DNA of 64,000 nucleotides from Sphingobium sp. 15-1 (GTDB taxonomy: Bacteria; Pseudomonadota; Alphaproteobacteria; Sphingomonadales; Sphingomonadaceae), in the NCBI RefSeq assembly GCF_013375535.1, contig NZ_JABXJG010000001.1, positions 3,142,001 to 3,206,000 on the forward strand, written 5' to 3'. Below the pieces are notes generated by a model, which worked only from the letters and a program-made list of their open reading frames with translations, made no database searches and was not told the origin of the DNA. Shown piece by piece: positions 1 through 6,067 of this stretch (within the stretch, counting starts at the first letter, position 1; every line of letters starts with the position of its first letter). The translations under genes and the position numbers were made by a program.

Positions 1-88
1 AAAGCAGCAGCGCGTTCAGCCAGTGCCACAGCCGCACCGGCAAGCGGTGGCGCAGCACCGTTTTCCGCTTGGGCAGGGCGCTATCCAT
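1..88 (-). CDS. Cytochrome b561-like membrane protein, N-terminal fragment (runs off the window)
   Basis: The first 29 codons of a minus-strand gene begin with ATG at 88-86 and continue past the left edge. The peptide starts MDSALPKRKTVLRHRLPVRL and goes on with WHWLNALLL. An Arg-rich start followed by a (V/L)WHWLNA motif is typical of the first helix of di-haem cytochrome b561 / Ni-Fe hydrogenase b-type cytochromes, where that His can ligate haem. Such proteins pass electrons between quinol and periplasmic redox partners. Only the start is visible, so subfamily and completeness cannot be judged. It is divergent from the beta-barrel gene that begins at 378. Confidence 0.6.
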   Translation of the reverse strand, partial: MDSALPKRKTVLRHRLPVRLWHWLNALLL

Positions 89-377
89 AGGCAACTGTTA
101 CCCTTTTGCACCACCGGGGTCAAAATAAGGATGATGTTACGCAAGTGAACCCGTTTTCCGATTTCGTTCATGTGGGAGCCAGCTTCCAGGTCCATAAGCG
201 CCCTGCCTGGAACCAAGTAAAGGTCCAGACTTTTGAAGTTTGTATGGATCGGTTCCCTGATATTTCAAGAGGGTCGGGATCAAAAAATATTACAGATCAG
301 TCCCTTTTAAAAACTGATTGAGACCATAGATGAGTCCCGCCCGGTTAAGGGTATCGAATAATTTGATGAGGAATATC
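89..377. other. Divergent intergenic region
   Basis: About 290 bases separate the cytochrome b561-like gene (minus) from the beta-barrel gene (plus). The stretch is more AT-rich than its surroundings, especially 240-310, as expected for promoters on both strands. A purine-rich GAGGAA at about 368-373 is the ribosome-binding site for the ATG at 378. I see no convincing gene here. Confidence 0.4.
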
Positions 378-884
378 ATGAAGACTGCGATTCTCGCAGC
401 TATTGCTGCTTCCACCGTTTCTGTTCCTGCTTTTGCTCAGGATGCTGTGCCTTTTACTGGCCCACGCGCCGGCATTACCATGGGCTATGACAAGGTCCAG
501 GGCAGCGATGGCTTCAGCTACGGCGTGTCGACCGGCTATGACCTGGCCGTCACTCCGCGCATCACCTTCGGTCCGGAAGTGTCGTTCAGCGAGTCCACCG
601 CCAAGTTCGGCGGCGTCGACGCCAGCCGCGATCTCGCCGCCTCGGTGCGCCTGGGCTATGTCGTGACGCCGCAGGTGCTGGCATTCGGCAAGGTCGGCTA
701 TGCCAACAGCCGCTTCGAGATCCCCGGCGATCACCAGACGCTGGAAGGCGTGCGCTATGGCGGGGGCCTGGAATATTCGGTGACGCCGCGCACCTATATC
801 TCGGCGGAATATCAGCGCACCGAATATGAAGATAATTTCGGTGGCCGTGACGCGGGCGTGGTCGGCGTCGGTTTCCGCTTCTGA
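378..884 (+). CDS. Outer-membrane beta-barrel protein (first of a tandem pair)
   Basis: A 168-residue exported protein. The ATG at 378 is preferred over an upstream ATG at 330 because GAGGAA lies 5-10 bases before it and a signal peptide starts there directly (MKTAILAAIAASTVSVPAFA, cut before QDA). The mature part has alternating short strands, a GYDKVQG / YGVSTGYDLAV pattern, and ends in GVGFRF. A C-terminal Phe is the usual beta-signal for insertion by the BAM machinery. Length suggests a small eight-stranded barrel of the OmpA/OmpW-like or porin_OMP type. Function is unknown. It is clearly paralogous to the gene at 1193-1705. Confidence 0.85.
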   Translation: MKTAILAAIAASTVSVPAFAQDAVPFTGPRAGITMGYDKVQGSDGFSYGVSTGYDLAVTPRITFGPEVSFSESTAKFGGVDASRDLAASVRLGYVVTPQVLAFGKVGYANSRFEIPGDHQTLEGVRYGGGLEYSVTPRTYISAEYQRTEYEDNFGGRDAGVVGVGFRF

Positions 885-910
885 TCGAAGCATCCGTTCC
901 GGACGGAAAG

Positions 911-938
911 GGGCGGTCCCGCCGGGGCCGCCCTTTCT
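911..938 (+). terminator. Rho-independent terminator of the first beta-barrel gene
   Basis: A 10-bp stem (GGGCGGTCCC at 911-920 with GGGGCCGCCC at 924-933, one G-T pair) and a 3-base loop are followed by TTTCT. It lies 27 bases after the stop codon. Confidence 0.85.
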
Positions 939-1192
939 CATGCAAAGTCAGACTGTTGCGAAAAAGCATCATACATTTGTAAAGTTCATATCCAACTTGC
1001 AACAATGACAATAAGGTTACATATGCGCGCCGTCAGCGACACACATCGCTGCGTGCAGGACGGGAGGATAAGCCGAATAGAATCGGTATTCCAAATGGCG
1101 ATGAAATAAAAAGCGCAACGCCATCCCGTAAAAAGAACGAAAACGCCTGTCCTGTTCATGGGATTGTGCGTTTCTCATGATATGAGGACTTT
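939..1192. promoter_or_regulatory. Promoter-containing spacer between the tandem beta-barrel genes
   Basis: About 250 AT-rich bases follow the first terminator and precede the second barrel gene, so the second gene must have its own promoter here. Runs such as CATACATTTGTAAAG near 970-985 and GAAATAAAAAGCG near 1103-1115 are the most promoter-like parts. I cannot assign a -35/-10 pair with confidence. ATGAGGACTTT at 1181-1191 supplies the ribosome-binding site for the ATG at 1193. Confidence 0.35.
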
Positions 1193-1705
1193 ATGAAGAC
1201 TGTGATTTTCGCAGCCCTTGCTGCTGCCGCCGTTTCCGCTCCCGCTTTCGCTCAGGATGCTGCGCCCTTCACCGGGCCGCGCGCTGGCGTCACGCTGGGC
1301 TATGACAAGCTGGGCGGCGAAGACGGCTTCGCCTACGGCGTGTCGACCGGTTATGACATCGCGCTCGCTCCGCGCGTCACCTTCGGCCCGGAAGTGTCGC
1401 TGAGCGACACCACCATCGGCGCCGGCGGCACGGAAATCAGCCGTGATCTCGCCGCTTCGGTCCGTCTCGGCTATGTCGTGACGCCGCGCGTCCTGGTCTT
1501 CGGCAAGGTCGGCTATGCCAACACCCGCATCGAAGCGTCGAACAGCAACGCCGGCGCTTCGTTCGAAGGCGTGCGCTATGGCGGCGGCGCGGAATTCGCC
1601 GTGACCGGCAACACCTACATCTCGGCTGAATATCAGCGCACCGAGTATGAAGACGGCATTGGCGGCCGTGACGCCGGCGTCGTCGGCATCGGCTTCCGTT
1701 TCTAA
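1193..1705 (+). CDS. Outer-membrane beta-barrel protein (second of a tandem pair)
   Basis: A 170-residue paralogue of the protein at 378-884. The signal peptide (MKTVIFAALAAAAVSAPAFA, cut before QDA), the FTGPRAG start of the mature part, the YGVSTGYD and RLGYVVTP segments, the ISAEYQRTEYED strand and the GIGFRF end are all shared with the first copy. Most changes fall in loops, for example the extra ASNSNAGAS stretch near residue 120. This is what is expected of surface-exposed loops after tandem duplication. The physiological cargo, if any, is not evident. Confidence 0.85.
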   Translation: MKTVIFAALAAAAVSAPAFAQDAAPFTGPRAGVTLGYDKLGGEDGFAYGVSTGYDIALAPRVTFGPEVSLSDTTIGAGGTEISRDLAASVRLGYVVTPRVLVFGKVGYANTRIEASNSNAGASFEGVRYGGGAEFAVTGNTYISAEYQRTEYEDGIGGRDAGVVGIGFRF

Positions 1706-1729
1706 TCCCTCTCGGATAGAACAGGGGAA

Positions 1730-1758
1730 GGGCGGTCCCGGCTGGGGCCGCCCTTTTT
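1730..1758 (+). terminator. Rho-independent terminator of the second beta-barrel gene
   Basis: A 10-bp stem (1730-1739 with 1744-1753, one G-T pair), a GGCT loop and TTTTT at 1754-1758. The stem is the same as that of the first copy's terminator (911-938), so the terminator was duplicated with the gene. Confidence 0.85.
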
Positions 1759-1928
1759 CCATGGCTTGCTCATAGTGTTTCGATGACTTGCGACGTGTTC
1801 CTGCAGGCCGAAGGCGGGCGTAGCCCAATGCAGGACCCAGTTCCGCCCTCCGACCGGATTCCTGCGTTGCTTACGCCGCCCTGCGGGTCGCAGGATAGGC
1901 TTCACGGAAACGGTCCGAACCCTAAGGC

Positions 1929-2103
1929 TGTATCGACATTCAGCTATCTCGCACGATTGGCGCTACCGTCATTCCAAATCGTCATGCTGAACTTGTTTCA
2001 GCATCCATTGTGCCTCTACACACCTACGGCTCGTGGGGAGAAATGGATGCTGAAACAAGTTCAGCATGACGTCGCTTATATTTTTAAGCTGAATGTCGAT
2101 ACA
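1929..2103. repeat. Family A palindromic repeat, copy 1, with a nested outer inverted repeat
   Basis: The core at 1981-2070 is two inverted copies of GTCATGCTGAACTTGTTTCA plus GCATCCATT, each arm itself a small hairpin (TGCTGAA / TTCAGCA). A second copy of the core is at 57269-57357. Here the core is additionally framed by a perfect 17-bp inverted repeat, TGTATCGACATTCAGCT at 1929-1945 and its complement at 2087-2103, which copy 2 lacks. The rest of 1759-1928 holds no gene I can support. It carries a degenerate stretch resembling family B (CGTGTTCCTGC near 1794-1804). Confidence 0.85.
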
Positions 2104-2105
2104 TC

Positions 2106-2531
2106 CTAAGCCCAGGGCAGGGGCTTCAAATCCGGCTCCGCCCAGCGGCGGCGCGCCTCCACGGACATCAGCCGCTCCCGCGACCAATAGGCGAACAGCC
2201 AATCCTTGTCGGCCATCGGAGATTCCATCAGCGCCGCAAAAGCGTCCGTCGGGGAAACCCCTCCCGGCAATCCCGCCAGAACCGCCCGCGCCGCCTTCAG
2301 CGAGGCCTGCGTGATCGTCTCATGATAGCCGGACGTGTCGCCGTTCACGCCGCCGACGCTCTCATTATAGGCGGCGATCATCCCCGGCATGTCCCGTTCC
2401 GGCGTCAGATCGGGCCGCCGCAGCATCAGCCATAATGCCGTTGAGAAATGGGCCATATGGGTCCATTCCTCCTTGGGCAGAGTCCGCGCGCAAAAGCCCG
2501 TCGCGATCCGCTCAATCTCTTCGTCCGTCAT
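2106..2531 (-). CDS. Conserved hypothetical protein
   Basis: A 141-residue soluble protein with no signal peptide or membrane segment. Recognisable features are KEEWTHMAHFSTALWLM near residue 20, GYHETITQASL near 68, and a C-terminal part WLFAYWSRERLMSVEARRRW plus AEPDLKPLPW. I recall small bacterial proteins with this WTH...H / YHETIT / YWS...L.S..AR..W..PDL pattern that are annotated only as hypothetical, so no function is claimed. The His residues and the YHE motif could be a metal or ligand site (inference). It lies downstream of rlmN on the same strand but is separated from it by a strong terminator. Confidence 0.65.
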   Translation of the reverse strand: MTDEEIERIATGFCARTLPKEEWTHMAHFSTALWLMLRRPDLTPERDMPGMIAAYNESVGGVNGDTSGYHETITQASLKAARAVLAGLPGGVSPTDAFAALMESPMADKDWLFAYWSRERLMSVEARRRWAEPDLKPLPWA

Positions 2532-2572
2532 TCCTATTCACCCTTCTCATGCCGCCCGGACGAAACCCACAA

Positions 2573-2601
2573 GAAAAACCCCGCCGTTCCGGGCGGGGTT
2601 T
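2573..2601 (-). terminator. Rho-independent terminator after rlmN
   Basis: On the minus strand AAACCCCGCC - loop - GGCGGGGTTTTTCTT forms a stem followed by a T tract. It lies about 40 bases beyond the rlmN stop codon and before the start of the hypothetical gene ending at 2106. Confidence 0.85.
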
Positions 2602-2640
2602 CCATTTCGCGCCGCAAAGGCGCACCAAATCGTCCCCGCT

Positions 2641-3900
2641 CTAACCGAGCGCGGCTTGCTTCTCCGCCGCCAGCCGGTCCAGCTCCGCCCGGCTCTTCTT
2701 CTCGCTCGCGGACTTGAGCTGCCCGCAGGCCGCCATGATGTCCCGCCCACGCGGCGTGCGCACCGGCGCGGAAATCCCGCCCTCGAACACGATATTGCTG
2801 AAGGCGCGAATCCGCTCCGGCGTCGAACATTCATAATCCGTGCCCGGCCAGGGATTGAACGGGATCAGATTGACCTTGGCAGGCAGCTTATATTGGCGGA
2901 TCAGCCGCACCAGCTCGCGGGCATCCGCGTCGCTGTCATTCTTGTCCTTGATCATGACATATTCGAAGGTGATGCGCCGGGCGTTGTTCGCGCCCGGATA
3001 ATCGGCGCAGGCCTGCAACAGCTCCTCAATGCCATATTTCTTGTTCAGCGGCACCAGCTCGTCGCGCACATCCTTGGTCACCGCATGCAGCGACACGGCG
3101 AGATTGACGCCGATCTCGTCCCCCGCCCGCGCCATCATCGGCACCACGCCGGAGGTCGACAGGGTGATCCGCCGCTTGGACAGCGCAAGGCCGTCGCCGT
3201 CCATCACGACCTTGAGCGCGTCGCGGACATGGTCGAAATTATAGAGCGGCTCGCCCATGCCCATCATCACGATATTGGTCAGCATGCGCCCGTCGGTCGT
3301 GTACTGCGATGCGTCATCCGTCTCATCGTCATTGGCCGACGCCATGCTGCCCTTGGGCCACTCGCCCAAAGCATCACGCGCCAGCATGACCTGACCGACG
3401 ATCTCGCCCGGCGTCAGATTGCGCACCAGCCGCATGGTTCCGGTATGGCAGAAACGGCAGTTGAGTGTGCACCCGACCTGACTCGACACGCATAGCGTCC
3501 CCCGGTCCGCGTCCGGGATGAACACCATCTCATAATCCTGCCCGTCGTCGGAGCGCAGCAGCCATTTGCGCGTGCCGTCGCTTGATACCTGCGCCTCCAC
3601 CACTTCCGGGCGGCCCACGACGAAGCGCTCCGCCATCCAGCCGCGCATCGGCTTGGCAAGGTCGGTCATGGCGTCGAAATCAGTCTCGCCGCGATGATAG
3701 AGCCAGTGGAAAAGCTGCTTGGAACGCAGCTTCGCCTGCTTGGCGTCGAGCCCTGCTTCCTCCAGCGCGCCCTTGATCTGCGGCCGCGACAGCCCCATCA
3801 GGTCGACGCGCCCGTCTTCACGAGGCGTCACGGCGCGGGGCACGGGCACAGGATCGATAGCGCCGGGAATCGGCATCAAGGGGTTGGCGGCTGTCTGCAT
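2641..3900 (-). CDS. rlmN: Dual-specificity RNA methyltransferase RlmN
   Basis: This radical-SAM enzyme makes 2-methyladenosine at A2503 of 23S rRNA and at A37 of some tRNAs. The radical SAM cluster motif CRFCHTG (CxxxCxxC with the preceding CTLNC) is present. So are the MGMGEPLYN segment, the [12 protein letters not shown] region, and the [10 protein letters not shown] and C-terminal [15 protein letters not shown] parts that carry the second methylation Cys. The frame is open much further upstream, but that extension ([18 protein letters not shown]...) is translated from a family B repeat. I place the start at ATG 3900 (419 residues, [10 protein letters not shown]). An ATG at 3912 is a close alternative. 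Neither has a strong ribosome-binding site. Confidence 0.95.
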   Translation of the reverse strand: MQTAANPLMPIPGAIDPVPVPRAVTPREDGRVDLMGLSRPQIKGALEEAGLDAKQAKLRSKQLFHWLYHRGETDFDAMTDLAKPMRGWMAERFVVGRPEVVEAQVSSDGTRKWLLRSDDGQDYEMVFIPDADRGTLCVSSQVGCTLNCRFCHTGTMRLVRNLTPGEIVGQVMLARDALGEWPKGSMASANDDETDDASQYTTDGRMLTNIVMMGMGEPLYNFDHVRDALKVVMDGDGLALSKRRITLSTSGVVPMMARAGDEIGVNLAVSLHAVTKDVRDELVPLNKKYGIEELLQACADYPGANNARRITFEYVMIKDKNDSDADARELVRLIRQYKLPAKVNLIPFNPWPGTDYECSTPERIRAFSNIVFEGGISAPVRTPRGRDIMAACGQLKSASEKKSRAELDRLAAEKQAALG

Positions 3901-3979
3901 GGCCGCGCCCATAGCGGATTTTTGGGGAATTTTAAAGCGGCGCGATTCTGAGGCGCAAGTCGCTGTGGATTTGGTATCA

Positions 3980-4047
3980 CGTGTTCCTGCGAAGGCAGGA
4001 ACCCAGTCCCGCCCTCTGAACTGGGTTCCTGCCTTCGCAGGAACACG
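3980..4047. repeat. Family B palindromic repeat, copy 1
   Basis: CGTGTTCCTGCGAAGGCAGG (AACCCAG follows) and its inverted copy end to end, separated by about 14 bases. Each arm is a hairpin (TTCCTGC GAAG GCAGGAA). This short version sits between the IalB-like gene and rlmN. The family recurs at 5874, 27649, 30513, 34322, 43954, 58468 and 62841. Confidence 0.9.
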
Positions 4048-4059
4048 TCGTATCAAACA

Positions 4060-4572
4060 TCACCGCAATCGCGCGCACCCCAGCGCCGCGGCATCGATCG
4101 CCGTAGCCGCCCCGCGCAGCGCATAGGTGTCCGCAAAACCCCGACCCCGCGCATCCCGCGTCTGCACGCTCATGCTGGTCGCGGAGCGCATCGCCGCGAT
4201 GATCGCCGCATCGGTCCGCGCATCGGGCGCCCAGGCGTCGACCTGCCCAGCCACCAGCGTGAAGCGCCGATCCCCCACATTCAGGATCACCGCAGCCTCA
4301 TCCGCCCGCATCCGGCTCAACCGGAAATGCACCTGCCCGCGCACCTTCTGGCGCGGCCAGCTTCCGACCGCGGCAAAGCCCTCCGCCTTCGCCGCCACGG
4401 GCATGGCGATGGCATAGCAGCGCGGACCATTGGTTTGGGAAGGGGCAGGATCGCGAAACGCCCCCCACGCCTCGAACATGCCCAGCGAGTCCCGCGCCTG
4501 CGCGGCGGTGGCGATCATCATCAGGGGAAGGGCGAAGGACCGTAACGCTTTCACAACCCCGGCAAAGCGCAA
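4060..4572 (-). CDS. Invasion-associated locus B (IalB)-like exported protein
   Basis: A 170-residue protein with a Sec signal peptide (SFALPLMMIATAAQA, cut near RDS) and a mature part starting LGMFEAWGAFRDP, then RCYAIAMP. This matches the WGAF..P..C(Y)AI pattern of the IalB family. IalB proteins are periplasmic or secreted beta-sandwich proteins widespread in alphaproteobacteria. The invasion role known in Bartonella should not be transferred. The start at 4572 is TTG, chosen because AAGGAA lies just before it. A GTG at 4554 would give a shorter signal peptide and is also possible. Two Cys residues could form a disulfide. Confidence 0.7.
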   Translation of the reverse strand: MRFAGVVKALRSFALPLMMIATAAQARDSLGMFEAWGAFRDPAPSQTNGPRCYAIAMPVAAKAEGFAAVGSWPRQKVRGQVHFRLSRMRADEAAVILNVGDRRFTLVAGQVDAWAPDARTDAAIIAAMRSATSMSVQTRDARGRGFADTYALRGAATAIDAAALGCARLR

Positions 4573-4722
4573 GCTGTTCCTTTTTGCAACCCTCGCCGTA
4601 ACAAAGCGCCACCCAGCGCTTGCAGGGGCCGCAACAGCGGCTATGAAGGATCATCCATCATTGTCGCCCGGATTCGACCGTCTCCGGGCTTTCGCAAGAA
4701 AAGAAACGGACAGAACAGGGAC

Positions 4723-5835
4723 ATGAAGGCCACTATCGAACGCGCAACGCTGCTCAAGAGCCTCAGCCACGTCCAGTCGGTGGTCGAGCGGCGCAACACG
4801 ATTCCGATCCTGTCCAACGTGCTGATCGAAGCGTCGGCCGACGGTGCGATCAAGCTGATGGCGACCGACCTCGACCTCCAGATCGTCGAAAGCGTTTCCG
4901 CCCAGGTGGAACAGCCCGGCGCGACCACGATCAGCGCCCACACCCTGTTCGACATCGCCCGCAAGCTGCCCGAAGGCAGCCAGGTGTCGCTCCACGCGGC
5001 CGAGGGCAAGATGCTGATCCAGGCCGGCCGCGCCCGCTTCAACCTGTCGACCCTGCCGCGCGACGACTTCCCGGTGATCGCGGAAGGCGACCTGCCGACC
5101 AGCTTCGAGCTGCCGGCCGAGACGCTGAAGCAGATCATCGACAAGACGCGCTTCGCCATCTCGACCGAAGAGACGCGCTATTATCTGAACGGCATTTATT
5201 TCCATGTCTCCGACGATGGCCAGCCGGTGCTGAAGGCCGCCGCCACCGACGGCCACCGCCTCGCCCGCGTCACCGTGCCGCGTCCGGACGGCGCCGACGG
5301 CATGCCGGGCATCATCGTGCCAAGGAAGTGCATCGGGGAACTGCGCAAGCTGCTGGACGAGGTCGAAGGCTCGGTGCAGATTTCGCTTTCCGCCAGCAAG
5401 ATCCGCTTCGGCCTGGGCAGCGCGATCCTGACCAGCAAGCTGATCGACGGCACCTTCCCGGATTACAGCCGCGTCATTCCGACCGCGAACGACAAGCTGC
5501 TCAAGATCGATCCGCGCAGCTTCGAGGAAGGCGTGGACCGCGTCGCCACCATCGCGACGGAAAAGACCCGCGCCGTCAAGATGACGCTGGACCGCGACAA
5601 GATCACGCTCTCCGTCACCAGCCCGGAAAACGGCACGGCGGCCGAGGAAGTGCCGGGCGCTTTCCAGGGCGAGGGCTTCGATATCGGCTTCAACGCGCGC
5701 TATCTGCTCGACATTCTCGGTCAGATCGACAGCGACCTGGTCGAGCTCCACCTGGCCGACGCCGCCGCGCCGACGCTGATCCGCGAGGATGACCGCAGCC
5801 CGGCGCTTTATGTGCTGATGCCGATGCGCGTCTGA
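4723..5835 (+). CDS. dnaN: DNA polymerase III sliding clamp (beta subunit)
   Basis: A 370-residue protein, the standard length for the family, with three repeated clamp domains (about 1-120, 130-250, 255-370). It starts MKATIERATLLKSLSHVQSV, carries the RRNTIPILSNVLI and RYYLNGIYFH segments, and ends ALYVLMPMRV. The C-terminal end contributes to the pocket that binds polymerase and other clamp-binding motifs. It forms the dimeric ring that tethers replicase to DNA. No dnaA or recF gene is adjacent in the window. The upstream neighbour is the divergent IalB-like gene. Confidence 0.97.
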   Translation: MKATIERATLLKSLSHVQSVVERRNTIPILSNVLIEASADGAIKLMATDLDLQIVESVSAQVEQPGATTISAHTLFDIARKLPEGSQVSLHAAEGKMLIQAGRARFNLSTLPRDDFPVIAEGDLPTSFELPAETLKQIIDKTRFAISTEETRYYLNGIYFHVSDDGQPVLKAAATDGHRLARVTVPRPDGADGMPGIIVPRKCIGELRKLLDEVEGSVQISLSASKIRFGLGSAILTSKLIDGTFPDYSRVIPTANDKLLKIDPRSFEEGVDRVATIATEKTRAVKMTLDRDKITLSVTSPENGTAAEEVPGAFQGEGFDIGFNARYLLDILGQIDSDLVELHLADAAAPTLIREDDRSPALYVLMPMRV

Positions 5836-5873
5836 GGCTTTGGTTGCGGTTGGGCATTTGTAGCCATTAAGCG

Positions 5874-5967
5874 CACCGTGCTCCTGCGAAGGCAGGAGCC
5901 CAGTCCCGCCCTCGGTGGATAATCGGACCGTCTGAACTGGGCTCCTGCCTTCGCAGGAGCACGGTGC
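5874..5967. repeat. Family B palindromic repeat, copy 2
   Basis: Paired arms CACCGTGCTCCTGCGAAGGC... and ...GCCTTCGCAGGAGCACGGTG flank a spacer of about 34 bases. Similarity to other copies extends outwards: TAGCCATTAAGCG upstream and a TCTAGGAAATGGC / GACTGTCCGCTCAC tail downstream (to about 6005). The true repeat unit is therefore longer than the palindrome. Confidence 0.9.
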
Positions 5968-6067
5968 GCATCTAGGAAATGGCATAGTAGACTGTCCGCT
6001 CACCACCCACCGTTGACCCAGCCGGGCAGGTAAGTTTCTTTCAATCTCTTCCCGTTACGCAGGAAAT

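Noticed and set aside
2389..3495. A 368-codon open frame on the plus strand
   Set aside because: Antisense shadow of rlmN with Arg/His-rich composition.
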